This document shows, one piece after another, positions 15,390 to 23,383 of a stretch of DNA of 64,000 nucleotides; position 1 is the stretch's first letter; each line of letters opens with the position of its first letter. Both the position numbers and the translations under genes were made by a program. This DNA is from JBOGXF01 sp050694275 (GTDB lineage: Bacteria > Actinomycetota > CADDZG01 > WHSQ01). The notes beneath the pieces are model-generated. The model saw only the letters and a list, made by a program, of their open reading frames with translations. It had not been told where the DNA came from and searched no databases. Location: the NCBI GenBank assembly GCA_050694275.1, contig JBOGXF010000053.1:1-64000 (forward strand), in the 5' to 3' direction.

Positions 15390-16427
15390 TTAACCGGTGG
15401 CGAGGTCGGCGAGGCGGCGGCCGATGAGGGGGGCGAACTTGAACCCGTGTCCGCTGCACGGCGACCCCACGACGATCGGGCCGTGCCGCTCGAGGATGAA
15501 GCGCTCGTCGTCCGTGTTCGTGTAGAGGCAGGTCTCGGCGTGGTGAGGGACGGGGTGAGCGTGGGGGAAGCGCTCGGCGACCCACGCCGCCACTCGCTTG
15601 ATCGACTCCTCGTTCACGGAACCGTCCTCGTCGGGATCGGTCGTCGGCCCGGCGATGTGCTCCCCCGCCTTGATTCCCTGGCCGGGACTCGGGAGAGCGT
15701 AGATGTGTGGCGGGCCCCATTCGACCAGAGTCGGAAGGGTCTCGCCGTCGTGGGCGAAGAACCCGACGGTCTCGCGCGTCGCCCGGGTGGGAAGGTCGAT
15801 GCCGACCGGTTCCAGAAGCCCCCGCGCCCATGCTCCGGCGGTGACGACCGCGACCGGAGCGACGAAGACCTCGTCGCCTGCATGGATCGTCGCCTGCTCG
15901 TCGCTCACTTCCAGGCGTTCGACCCGGCGGCGCTCGAGGATCTCGGCCTTTGCTTTCTGCGCGGAGGCGACGAACGAATTCAGGGCGCGATCGGCGAGAC
16001 AGATACCGGCGTCAGGGTGATACAAGACGGTCCGGTCGGCAGGTAGAGATACCGCCGGGAACCGCCGGGCCGCGTCGCGTCCTTCGAGCATCTCGAAAGG
16101 CGCGCCCTTGTCCTGAAGAGCGCGCGCGTTGGCGTCGATATTCGGGCCGACATCGAGGCCCCCCGTGGTGACGATCAGCGCGTCGTCCGCCTCGCGTTCC
16201 GCCTCCCGCCACAGATCCAGGGCTTCCATCGCCATCCCGACGTAGAGCGGGTCGGGATAGGAGAAGCGAAAGATGCGGGCGCGACCGTGGCTCGAACCGC
16301 GCGTGTGGCCGAGACCGAATTGCTCCAGCAGCGCGACTTTCTTTCCCGCTCGGGCGAGTGCGCGCGCGGTCGCCGATCCCATGACTCCCGCACCGACAAC
16401 GATGACGTCGAACGACCGCACGCTCAC
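15390..16427 (-). CDS. FAD-dependent amine oxidase, sarcosine / N-methyl-tryptophan oxidase family
   Basis: Oxidises a secondary amine such as sarcosine or an N-methyl amino acid, giving formaldehyde and peroxide. The 345 residues show the FAD-binding start VIVVGAGVMGSATA, the GSSHGRARIFRFSY region near residue 45 typical of monomeric sarcosine oxidases, the ETCLYTNT segment whose cysteine binds FAD covalently in that family, and CSGHGFKFAP. It lies 24 bases after sufB on the same strand, so it is probably cotranscribed with sufB under iron control, an unusual pairing. The true substrate is not known. Confidence 0.88.
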   Translation of the reverse strand: MSVRSFDVIVVGAGVMGSATARALARAGKKVALLEQFGLGHTRGSSHGRARIFRFSYPDPLYVGMAMEALDLWREAEREADDALIVTTGGLDVGPNIDANARALQDKGAPFEMLEGRDAARRFPAVSLPADRTVLYHPDAGICLADRALNSFVASAQKAKAEILERRRVERLEVSDEQATIHAGDEVFVAPVAVVTAGAWARGLLEPVGIDLPTRATRETVGFFAHDGETLPTLVEWGPPHIYALPSPGQGIKAGEHIAGPTTDPDEDGSVNEESIKRVAAWVAERFPHAHPVPHHAETCLYTNTDDERFILERHGPIVVGSPCSGHGFKFAPLIGRRLADLATG

Positions 16428-16451
16428 ACAACAACTCTACGTGCGGATCCT

Positions 16452-17885
16452 TTAGCCGACCGAGCCCTCCATCTGGAGCTCGACGAGGCGCTGGAGCTCG
16501 ACCGCGTACTCCATCGGCAGCTCCTTGGTGATCGGCTCGATGAAGCCGCGCACGATCATCTGCATCGCCTCGGTCTCGGACAGGCCCCGGCTCATCAGGT
16601 AGAAGAGCTGCTCGTCGGACACCTTGGAGACGGTCGCCTCATGGCTGACCGCGGCCGACTCCTCCTCGATCTCCATGTAGGGATAGGTGTCGCTTCGAGA
16701 CGTCTCGTCGAGGATGAGCGCGTCGCAGATCACGTGGGACTTCGAGTGATCGGCCCCCTCCTCGATTCGGACGAGCCCACGGTATCCGGCGCGTCCGCCG
16801 TCCTTGCTGATCGACTTCGACGTGATCGCCGAGGACGTGTCCGGGGCGACGTGGATGACCTTGCCGCCGGCGTCCTGATGCTGGCCCTCGCCGGCGTAGG
16901 CGACCGACAGGACCTCGCCGCGGGCGTGCTTGCCCATGAGGTAGATCGACGGGTACTTCATGGTCACCTTCGAGCCCAAGTTGCCGTCGACCCATTCCAT
17001 GATGGCGCCGTCGTATGCCACCGCTCGCTTGGTCACGAGGTTGTAGACGTTGTTCGACCAGTTCTGGATCGTCGTGTAGCGACAGCGCGCGTCGTTCTTG
17101 ACGATGATCTCGACCACCGCGGAGTGGAGCGAGTCGCTCGTGTAGACGGGGGCCGAGCAACCCTCGACGTAATGCACGTAGCTGCCTTCGTCGACGATGA
17201 TCAGCGTCCGCTCGAACTGACCCATGTTCTCCTGGTTGATGCGGAAGTAGGCCTGGAGCGGGATCTCGACCTCGGTGTTGGGCGGCACGTAGATGAATGA
17301 TCCGCCGGACCACACCGACGTGTTGAGCGCCGAGAACTTGTTGTCTGCCGGCGGGATGATCGTCCCGAAGTACTGCTTGACGACGTCGGGGTGCTCGCGC
17401 AGGGCCGTGTCCATGTCCATGAAGAGGACGCCGCGGGCCTCGAGCTCTTCCTTGGTCTTGTGGTAGACGACCTCAGACTCGTACTGACTCGAAACGCCCC
17501 CGAGATAGTTCTTCTCGGCTTCGGGGATGCCGAGCTTGTCCCACGTCGCCTTGATGTCCTCGGGCATGTCGTCCCACGACTTCACCTGCTCCATCGGCTT
17601 GATGTAGTAGTAGATGTCGTCGAAGTCGATCGTCGAGAGGTCGGCCCCCCACGTCGGCAGCGGCTTCCGCAAGAAGATGTCGAGCGACTTGTGGCGGATC
17701 TTCCGCATCCAGTCGGGCTCGCCCTTCTTGTCGCTCATCATGTCGATGACCGCGTGATTGAGGCCCTTTTCGGGCTTCTCCTTGTAGGCGGTCTTGTCGT
17801 GCCAGCCGTATTTGTAGGCGCCCTTCAGCGCCCTTACCTGCTCGTTTTCCTGCTGGACCTTGAGGTCTTCGGCCTCAGTCGACAC
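16452..17885 (-). CDS. sufB: Fe-S cluster assembly protein SufB
   Basis: Main scaffold subunit of SufBCD on which clusters are built. The 477-residue protein has the long SufB N-terminal region ([18 protein letters not shown] near residue 120), the beta-helix core with [10 protein letters not shown], and the C-terminal block [22 protein letters not shown]. It is separated from sufD by an unrelated 6.2 kb block, unlike the usual sufBDCSU order. Its own promoter carries an IdeR box nearly identical to the one before sufD, so the two halves should respond to iron together. Confidence 0.96.
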   Translation of the reverse strand: MSTEAEDLKVQQENEQVRALKGAYKYGWHDKTAYKEKPEKGLNHAVIDMMSDKKGEPDWMRKIRHKSLDIFLRKPLPTWGADLSTIDFDDIYYYIKPMEQVKSWDDMPEDIKATWDKLGIPEAEKNYLGGVSSQYESEVVYHKTKEELEARGVLFMDMDTALREHPDVVKQYFGTIIPPADNKFSALNTSVWSGGSFIYVPPNTEVEIPLQAYFRINQENMGQFERTLIIVDEGSYVHYVEGCSAPVYTSDSLHSAVVEIIVKNDARCRYTTIQNWSNNVYNLVTKRAVAYDGAIMEWVDGNLGSKVTMKYPSIYLMGKHARGEVLSVAYAGEGQHQDAGGKVIHVAPDTSSAITSKSISKDGGRAGYRGLVRIEEGADHSKSHVICDALILDETSRSDTYPYMEIEEESAAVSHEATVSKVSDEQLFYLMSRGLSETEAMQMIVRGFIEPITKELPMEYAVELQRLVELQMEGSVG

Positions 17886-17927
17886 AGGCGACCCCCCTTG
17901 GGGCTCGAGGTCTTGCGGTCACCGCCG

Positions 17928-17953
17928 AGTGTAGCAGTTAGGTATGCCTAACT
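17928..17953 (-). promoter_or_regulatory. sufB promoter with IdeR/DtxR box
   Basis: AGTTAGG-N4-CCTAACT spans 17936-17953. On the minus strand it is followed after two bases by the -10 box TACACT (17933-17928). The layout equals that before sufD, including identical 7-base arms. IdeR at 29439-30125 is the obvious candidate regulator. Confidence 0.86.
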
Positions 17954-18018
17954 CTACCCTGCGTATTAACGTTTTCCCTGCTCGTAAAGCCTAAACACGT
18001 GCCCGGCGCCCATTGTTC

Positions 18019-18104
18019 CCCGGCCTGAGTTGCGAGGTACATGGCGCACAATTATCGGCGGTCATGTACCCCGCTTCGCCCGGCCCGAGTTGCGAGGTAC
18101 TTGG
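18019..18104. repeat. Direct repeat with 60-base period, plus internal inverted repeat
   Basis: A 26-base unit, CCCGGCC(T/C)GAGTTGCGAGG and following bases, occurs at 18019-18044 and again at 18079-18104 with two mismatches. GGTACATG at 18036-18043 is inverted at 18063-18070. The repeats lie between the end of the LmbE gene and the sufB promoter. They may terminate the LmbE transcript or bind a protein; no function is evident. Confidence 0.55.
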
Positions 18105-18108
18105 GTGG

Positions 18109-18930
18109 CTACTCGTCTCGGCGGCGAACCGGGGCCGCGGCGGGGTTGATCGGGGGCCGGGCGAGCTCGATGTCGCCCTCGTCCCACTCGTCCTCACCGT
18201 GAAAGCCGGGGCCCTCGGAGATCACCTGGAAGGTCTCCGCGTGCGCGTAGCCGTGGGGCTTCCCCGCCTTCGCCGTCCATTCCCGGACCAGGCTTGCGAT
18301 GCGGTCGGCATCGTCTCCCACCTGGCTCTCGTGGCACAGCAATGCCACAGTCTTCTTCTCGATCGTCGCGGAGATATCCGACGCCACCGGCTTCGCTCCG
18401 GGGCCGGTGATCCAGAGCTCCCGCAGTCCCCGCCACGGCTCGAGACCTTCGTCCAGGAGTTCCGGGAAGATGCCGGGAGTGGTTCCTGCCGACATCGAGA
18501 CATCGAGCGACGCCTGTCCGATCGCACGATGGTCGGGATGGTTGACGAAGCGATCCTCGATCGTCGGGCCGACGTCCATCACGACGAACCTGTGGGGGCG
18601 CGCACGGCGGAAGACACGTGCGATGTCCCGTCGCAGGTCGAGCGTGTACTCGACCACGCCGTCGTCGTAGCCGAGAAAGACGACATCCTCGACCCCGACC
18701 GCTGCAGCGGCGCGCTGCGATTCGTCCCGCCGTATCCGCGCGAGCGGGGCGCCCATCAGCGAACGATCCTGTGTACCGGTTGAACCGTCGGTGACGATGC
18801 AGTAGGTGACCTCCGCGCCCGCCGCGGTCCAGGAAGCGACCGTTCCGGCGCAAGCGAACTCGATGTCGTCGGGATGAGCTGCGACGACGAGCGCTCTGAA
18901 CGAAGGTCGGCGATTGCCTCCCGGGCTCAC
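18109..18930 (-). CDS. LmbE/PIG-L family N-acetylglucosaminyl deacetylase-like hydrolase
   Basis: Zinc-dependent deacetylase family that includes MshB of mycothiol synthesis and Mca. The 273 residues hold the zinc motif AHPDDIEF near the start, RRDESQRAAAAVG, and the second motif VNHPDHRAIGQ. Start set at the GTG at 18930, which overlaps the stop of the universal stress protein (GTGA); the longer open frame upstream lies within that gene and is not real. The actual N-acyl substrate cannot be told from sequence. Confidence 0.88.
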   Translation of the reverse strand: MSPGGNRRPSFRALVVAAHPDDIEFACAGTVASWTAAGAEVTYCIVTDGSTGTQDRSLMGAPLARIRRDESQRAAAAVGVEDVVFLGYDDGVVEYTLDLRRDIARVFRRARPHRFVVMDVGPTIEDRFVNHPDHRAIGQASLDVSMSAGTTPGIFPELLDEGLEPWRGLRELWITGPGAKPVASDISATIEKKTVALLCHESQVGDDADRIASLVREWTAKAGKPHGYAHAETFQVISEGPGFHGEDEWDEGDIELARPPINPAAAPVRRRDE

Positions 18931-19784
18931 GCGGTTCTGAGAATCAACACGTCGGTCGGGGCGTGATGCGACACGCGGTGAGGGACGTTGCCCAGGGCGA
19001 AGCGCTTCGCGCCGCTCATCCCCACGCTTCCGACCGCGATGAGATCGAAGCCTTCGGATTCCGCGAGCGCCAGAAGAGTCTCTGCCGGACTCCCCTCGAT
19101 GGCACGCACCTCTGCGTCTGCGCCCTGTTTTGACGCGTGCTCGGTGGCGCGCTCGAGAACGTCCTCGGCCTGTGAGGCTGCTGCGATGCGCCACTTGAAC
19201 TCCTCTGGAGTCTCGCGTTGGGAACGTCCCGCGCCCCATTGCTCCAGCGGATCACCGGACTTCTTCATCCGATTGAGCTCTTGCTCGGTGGGCGGCTCAT
19301 AGACGCAAACGATCACCGGGGTTACCCGAAGCTTTGCAGCAAGCCCCGATGAGATGTCGACCGCCCGCATTGCGGTAGGCGAACCATCCGTGCCGATCAG
19401 CAGCCTCTGGTAGTCACCCACCTCCTTCGGCGGTGGATCGGTCTTGACGATCAGCAGATCGGTCGGGGCGTGATGCGACACCTTGTTCGGGACGCTGCCC
19501 AGCAGGAACCGGCGGGCGCCACTCATCCCGACGCTCCCGACCACGAGCAGATCGGCATCGAGTTCCTCGGTCTGGGAGATGAGCACCTCGGCAGGTTGGC
19601 CCCGCACCGCAAGCGAATCCGCTCCGTACTCCTCGGCGAGCGATGTGAGCGATTCTCCCGGGTCGGGACCCGCATGCACCAGGGTCAGCTTCGCCCCGAG
19701 GCTGCGTGCGAGCCTCGCGGCTCGATCCGTCGCGACCTTCGCCGTGCGGGACAAGTCCGTTCCCGCAACGATCCTCTCGTACAT
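18927..19784 (-). CDS. Universal stress protein, tandem UspA domains
   Basis: Two UspA domains of about 140 residues each form this 285-residue cytoplasmic protein. Each ends in the ATP-binding motif: VGSVGMSGARRFLLGS in the first and VGSVGMSGAKRFALGN in the second, both followed by HHAPTD, so both halves should bind nucleotide. The near identity of the motifs suggests internal duplication. GGGAG precedes the ATG. The downstream deacetylase gene overlaps by 4 bases, so the pair is translationally coupled. Confidence 0.92.
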   Translation of the reverse strand: MYERIVAGTDLSRTAKVATDRAARLARSLGAKLTLVHAGPDPGESLTSLAEEYGADSLAVRGQPAEVLISQTEELDADLLVVGSVGMSGARRFLLGSVPNKVSHHAPTDLLIVKTDPPPKEVGDYQRLLIGTDGSPTAMRAVDISSGLAAKLRVTPVIVCVYEPPTEQELNRMKKSGDPLEQWGAGRSQRETPEEFKWRIAAASQAEDVLERATEHASKQGADAEVRAIEGSPAETLLALAESEGFDLIAVGSVGMSGAKRFALGNVPHRVSHHAPTDVLILRTA

Positions 19785-19814
19785 GCGTAACGCTCCCTTC
19801 CGGTGGTCTGCTCG

Positions 19815-20222
19815 TTACTCGCCTAGTTTGCGTATCGCCAGGGTGCAGCGTGCCACCGCGACCGCATTGCCGTCCTGGTCGTTGATGTCGACGGCCCACA
19901 CATGGATCGATCGTCCCTTTCGAACGGGGGCCGCAGTCGCCGTCACCGTCCCGGACCGGCGCGCGCTCAGGTGGCTGATGTTGAGATCTATGCCGACGGC
20001 GTATTCGGTGCTCGGGTCGCAGTTCAGATACGCGCCCATCGACGCGGCCGATTCGGCCAGCACGGCAGACGCGCCACCATGCAGAAGCCCGAACGGCTGA
20101 TGAACCCTGGGGGTAACATCCATCTCCAGCACGACCAGATCGGGTCCCGCCTCGATCACGCGGATGCCGAGTACCTCGAGAATGGTGTTCTCGGCGCGGA
20201 GCACGGCCCGGAGGGGATCCAT
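19815..20222 (-). CDS. PaaI-family hotdog thioesterase
   Basis: A 135-residue single hotdog-fold acyl-CoA thioesterase. The active-site region HQPFGLLHGGASAVLAESAAS is typical of the PaaI / DHNA-CoA hydrolase group, with the catalytic acid in the helix after HGG. The substrate could be phenylacetyl-CoA, DHNA-CoA of menaquinone synthesis or another aromatic thioester. TAGCAT ends 6 bases before the ATG, suggesting leaderless transcription. It lies 30 bases upstream of the stress protein start and 9 bases after the GGDEF gene, on the same strand. Confidence 0.88.
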   Translation of the reverse strand: MDPLRAVLRAENTILEVLGIRVIEAGPDLVVLEMDVTPRVHQPFGLLHGGASAVLAESAASMGAYLNCDPSTEYAVGIDLNISHLSARRSGTVTATAAPVRKGRSIHVWAVDINDQDGNAVAVARCTLAIRKLGE

Positions 20223-20228
20223 GGCCGG

Positions 20229-20234
20229 ATGCTA
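20229..20234 (-). promoter_or_regulatory. Putative -10 box (TAGCAT) of the thioesterase gene
   Basis: TAGCAT ends exactly 6 bases before the ATG at 20222 and there is no ribosome binding site, matching the leaderless pattern seen elsewhere in the window. Confidence 0.4.
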
Positions 20235-21143
20235 CAGGGACTGGTCCCTCACCCGCTTTTTCATCGTGCGCTTATCCCGGTACATGGCCTGGTCGGCCGC
20301 CGCGAGAAGCTCCTCGGAGGTCTCACCGTCGACGCCCGAGAGCGCAACTCCGACGCTGACCGTTACGAGTTGATTCGGCGCGCCCGGCAGCCCCTCCTCG
20401 AGAAGCATGGAACGCATGCGGTTGGACACGATCTGCGCTCCCGGCCGGTCCGCGTCCTTGAGGATGATCACGAACTCATCCCCACCGTAGCGCGCGACGC
20501 AGTCACTCGATCGCACGACTCGACGGAGCACGTTGGCGACCAGCTGGATGGCAGCCGATCCCGTCTGGTGACCGTGGCGGTCGTTGATCGCCTTCAGATC
20601 GTCGAGATCAACCACCATCAAGGCGAATGGCGCTTTGGTCGCCTCGAGCAGCGCGAGGTCGTCATAGAAGCGCGACACGTTCGCCACACGAGTCAGTGGA
20701 TCAGTGCGCGCGAGCTCCTTGAGGCTCGACTGAACCGAATAGTGGGCCTCGGCAAACGCGCCCAGGACCGCGGCGATCAGGCCGTACAAAGCGAATCGGC
20801 TCGCCGCGATACCGGCGAGGAGGGCGGGGTCGAGCTGGCCCGCGGTCGCGCTCAAATAAACCGCGCCCAGGATCGAAGCGCAGAGCGCTACGAACACGCC
20901 CTCCCTCAGCCCCCCGGCGATAGCCGACACGGCAACGGGCACGACGAACATCCAGCCTGAGTCGAGATTCAGACGAGAAGGAGCGAGCTCGATGAATGCG
21001 GCGATGACGAGCATGGTGCCGATCGCGCCCAAGCGCACCGATCGCTGCTCGAGGACCGCCCGGAGCTGCTCGGTGATGAGCGCTCGAAAGTCCTTGCGCG
21101 ACGGCGCAGTGTTATCGGCCAGCGGCGCTGCTTCGACCGCCAT
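20232..21143 (-). CDS. Membrane diguanylate cyclase (GGDEF)
   Basis: Makes cyclic di-GMP from two GTP. The 303 residues begin with about five membrane helices (residues 35-150) with no obvious extracytoplasmic sensor, followed by a GGDEF domain (about 160-300) with DPLTRVANVSRFYDDL and an intact RYGGDEFVIIL active site. No RxxD inhibitory site is clear five residues before it. Start placed at the ATG at 21143, after GGAAGGAA; the longer frame begins upstream without such a site. No EAL domain is present, so it should be a synthase only. Confidence 0.9.
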   Translation of the reverse strand: MAVEAAPLADNTAPSRKDFRALITEQLRAVLEQRSVRLGAIGTMLVIAAFIELAPSRLNLDSGWMFVVPVAVSAIAGGLREGVFVALCASILGAVYLSATAGQLDPALLAGIAASRFALYGLIAAVLGAFAEAHYSVQSSLKELARTDPLTRVANVSRFYDDLALLEATKAPFALMVVDLDDLKAINDRHGHQTGSAAIQLVANVLRRVVRSSDCVARYGGDEFVIILKDADRPGAQIVSNRMRSMLLEEGLPGAPNQLVTVSVGVALSGVDGETSEELLAAADQAMYRDKRTMKKRVRDQSL

Positions 21144-21226
21144 GTTTCCTTCCCTTGAACGGACTAGTGCACTGGGACTAGTCACCACGTCATATATCGG
21201 CAGCAAGGGCGGGAAGCTATAGGACC

Positions 21227-21232
21227 TACGAT
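21227..21232 (+). promoter_or_regulatory. Putative -10 box (TACGAT) of the DUF2905 gene
   Basis: TACGAT ends 6 bases before the ATG at 21239, without a Shine-Dalgarno sequence: another candidate leaderless start. Confidence 0.45.
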
Positions 21233-21238
21233 TGAGCC

Positions 21239-21457
21239 ATGGACGCGCGTTCGATCGGCACGATCGTCATGATCGTGGGACTCGGGGCCCTGCTGGTCGG
21301 GGGCCTCATCCTGACCGGGGCGCTGAGCTGGTTTGGCCGGCTACCGGGCGACATCCGCATCGAGAACGAAGGGAGTCGCATCTACATCCCGATCACGTCG
21401 ATGTTGCTGATTTCGGCCGCGCTGACTCTGATCGTGAGTCTTTTCCGGCGCCTATAA
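21239..21457 (+). CDS. DUF2905 family small membrane protein
   Basis: A 72-residue protein with two membrane helices (about 6-28 and 50-68) joined by a loop with GRLPGDIRIENEG, the hallmark of DUF2905, and RIYIPITSM. Function is unknown; members are widespread in Actinobacteria and Firmicutes. The gene ends one base before the first 56-base palindromic repeat (21459) and converges on the S1 protease. Confidence 0.9.
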   Translation: MDARSIGTIVMIVGLGALLVGGLILTGALSWFGRLPGDIRIENEGSRIYIPITSMLLISAALTLIVSLFRRL

Positions 21458-21458
21458 G

Positions 21459-21514
21459 TTTCGGCACTTTGACAACAGCGCACGGCGAAGCCGCCTCTGG
21501 TCAAAGTGTCGAAA
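21459..21514. repeat. 56-bp palindromic repeat, copy 1
   Basis: Arms TTTCGGCACTTTGAC and GTCAAAGTGTCGAAA flank a middle hairpin (CGGC-GAA-GCCG). A second copy at 22611-22666 matches at 53 of 56 positions in the same orientation. Copy 1 fills the gap between the convergent DUF2905 and protease genes, where it could end both transcripts. Confidence 0.85.
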
Positions 21515-21523
21515 AAACCGAGC

Positions 21524-22480
21524 TCAGGGAAGCGGGTTGGGAACCAGACTCGCGGTCGCCAGTGGAGCCCCGGCGATCTGCAGAATGCGATCGATGTCGG
21601 TCCCTGCAATGAACGCAGGCAGATATCTCGTCCCCACGACGAGGTGGGTGAGGTTCCCCACCGCGTCGCCGGCCGCGGCTCTGACTCCTGAGCCCGAGTC
21701 TCCCGGCGATGCGGCGCCGTCCCACCCGTATGCGTTCGCCTCGGTGCCTTCTTCTCCGAGCCACGTCACCACGCCGGGCCGGGCGGTCCCCCCGGTGCCC
21801 ACGACGAGACCGTGACCGACGTGGAGGATCGGATCGGGGATGGCCGGGGACTTGGAGCCGGTCGGTCCGGCGACGATCGCCATCGAGGGGTTCACGAACT
21901 CGACCATCTCCGGATATATCTCGATGAGGGCGAAGTCGTCGCCGATATCGTTGTCGACGCTCGTGACGGTTGTCCCGATGTTCATGATCACGCCGGGCAG
22001 AGCGAGGATTGTGACCTCTTCGCCGACCTCGGCGCAGTGACCGGCGGTGCCGATGTAGACGCCGGACTTCGAGGACTGCGGTCCCTTGCCCTTGCCGTTG
22101 CCGCCGCCGTTACCGTTCCCCGGGCCCGATGTGGTCGCGCCATCGGGGTCCCCAAACACGAAGTTGAGGGTGCACCCCGAGGGCGAGATCATCCACGAGC
22201 CGGGTCTGATACCGGTGAACAGCAGCGCGCTGTCGACCTCGACGCCTTCCGGAATCGGGATGCTCTTGCCCTGCTTGCCGGCTCGCACCGCGCGCTCGTG
22301 CAGCGCCGGTGTGTACCAATCCGGGGAGGGGGCCTTGAGCGGGATGGCGTATGCGCCGCCCCCGAGATCCACCGTGCCGTCCGGCAGCTTCCGGGCAACC
22401 TCGTCGGTGCTTGCCGGAGCTGCCGCGGTCACGGCGAACAAAGCGATCACGGCGGTCAGTACGGCAAGGCTACGGCGCAT
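21524..22480 (-). CDS. Secreted trypsin-like serine protease (S1 family)
   Basis: Extracellular endopeptidase of 318 residues with a signal sequence (RRSLAVLTAVIALFAVTAAAPA). The catalytic triad is visible as His in GTAGHCAE, Asp in IGDDFALIEI and Ser in SPGDSGSGV. A Gly/Asn/Lys-rich low-complexity insert (NGNGGGNGKGKG) lies near residue 135. Start at the ATG at 22480, preceded by GAGGGGG; the longer frame reaches into the mscL leader and is rejected. The gene is bracketed by two direct copies of the 56-bp palindromic repeat, so it may have arrived, or be able to leave, as a unit. Confidence 0.88.
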   Translation of the reverse strand: MRRSLAVLTAVIALFAVTAAAPASTDEVARKLPDGTVDLGGGAYAIPLKAPSPDWYTPALHERAVRAGKQGKSIPIPEGVEVDSALLFTGIRPGSWMISPSGCTLNFVFGDPDGATTSGPGNGNGGGNGKGKGPQSSKSGVYIGTAGHCAEVGEEVTILALPGVIMNIGTTVTSVDNDIGDDFALIEIYPEMVEFVNPSMAIVAGPTGSKSPAIPDPILHVGHGLVVGTGGTARPGVVTWLGEEGTEANAYGWDGAASPGDSGSGVRAAAGDAVGNLTHLVVGTRYLPAFIAGTDIDRILQIAGAPLATASLVPNPLP

Positions 22481-22598
22481 GAAACCCCCTCGGGTCATCG
22501 GTCGTGGCGGGATTCTTTGGTCACTGTTTGATACGAATTCGACTGTAACCGGGAAAGTTCCTTCCCCGGTACAGGACAAGCGAAACAAGGGAGGAGCC

Positions 22599-22670
22599 AT
22601 GCTCAAGGAGTTTCGGCACTTTGACAACAGCGCGGGGCGAAGCCTCCTCTGGTCAAAGTGTCGAAAGTAA
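22599..22670 (+). pseudogene. Original mscL start, now a 23-codon leader frame cut by the repeat
   Basis: ATG CTC AAG GAG TTT at 22599 gives MLKEF, the normal first residues of MscL, and has a strong GGGAGGAG site just upstream. The 56-bp repeat then begins inside the codons and brings a TAA at 22668-22670. The remaining reading frame of 23 codons overlaps the present mscL start (GTG at 22658) in another frame, so ribosomes may pass from it to mscL. Confidence 0.65.
22611..22666. repeat. 56-bp palindromic repeat, copy 2, inside the mscL 5' end
   Basis: Same orientation as copy 1, with three differences. In the central hairpin an A-C mismatch of copy 1 becomes G-C and a C-G pair becomes G-T, so the changes keep or improve pairing. 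Flanks AAGGAG on the left and AAGGGAG on the right may be remnants of a target duplication. The right arm supplies the GTG and next codons of the current mscL. Confidence 0.82.
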
Positions 22671-23065
22671 GGGAGTTCGTGATGAGAGGAAACATCCTCG
22701 AGCTCGCCGTCGCATTCGTGATGGGGGTCGCGTTCGCGGCGGTAGTTCAGTCCTTCGTGAACGACGTCGTCATGAACCTCATCGCGGCGATCTTCGGCGA
22801 GCCCGACTTCAGCGACCTCACTTTCGGGATCGGTGACGGCGTCATCGCCTACGGCGCGTTCCTGACCGCGCTCGCCAACTTCGTGCTCGTCGCCTTCGCG
22901 CTCTTCGTGATCCTCAAGGCGGCGGAGAGGGCAAAGTCGCTGCGCAAGACCGGTGCAGAGGCCCCCGCGACGACCAGGCCATGCCCTTACTGCGTCACCG
23001 GCATCCCGGTCGAGGCGACGCGCTGCCCCGCCTGCACGAGCGACCTCAGCAGAGCTCCCGCCTGA
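22658..23065 (+). CDS. mscL: Large-conductance mechanosensitive channel MscL with a zinc-ribbon tail
   Basis: Pressure-relief channel. The 135 residues show the MscL core: VREFVMRGNILELAVAFVMG (helix 1), a periplasmic loop, and the second helix near residues 65-90. The usual short cytoplasmic helix is followed by CPYC and CPAC about 18 residues apart, a likely zinc ribbon. Start: GTG at 22658, lying in the right arm of the 56-bp repeat, restores an MscL-like N-terminus; ATG at 22682, with AAGGGAG upstream, is the alternative but trims the amphipathic start helix. The original ATG (22599) is cut off by the repeat. Confidence 0.9.
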   Translation: MSKVREFVMRGNILELAVAFVMGVAFAAVVQSFVNDVVMNLIAAIFGEPDFSDLTFGIGDGVIAYGAFLTALANFVLVAFALFVILKAAERAKSLRKTGAEAPATTRPCPYCVTGIPVEATRCPACTSDLSRAPA

Positions 23066-23078
23066 ATCAAGCCGCGGG

Positions 23079-23383
23079 CTATGGATAGTAAAGGGAGCGA
23101 ATCTGCTGATCGAGCGCGTACTGCGCGTCCGCCTGAGCGCGAGCCGGGGGCTCCTCCTGTCCGCGCAGGACCTTCAGTGCGAGCTCGACCGAGCGCTCGT
23201 TGATCGCGCCGTAGCCGACGAACTGGAAGGGCTCGATCGCCTGCGGAAGCGACGTCCACGCGATCGGCGTCGTCGTGCACCCGAGACAGAACGGGTTGGC
23301 TCCGGGGCCGAACTCCGTGTGATCCGGCGCGCGCGGCTCCCCCGCCCAGTGGATCACCCCGTCGTCTTTGCCCTCGGCCGGGT
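23079..23383 (-). pseudogene. Out-of-frame C-terminal part of the S8 peptidase
   Basis: In the next reading frame after the peptidase gene the translation continues sensibly for about 100 residues (GVIHWAGEPRAPDHTEFGPG to LDQQIRSLYYP) and ends at 23079. One missing C in the CCC run at 23384-23386 would join it to the upstream frame. It is either the tail of a gene broken by a frameshift or an assembly or sequencing error. Confidence 0.65.
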
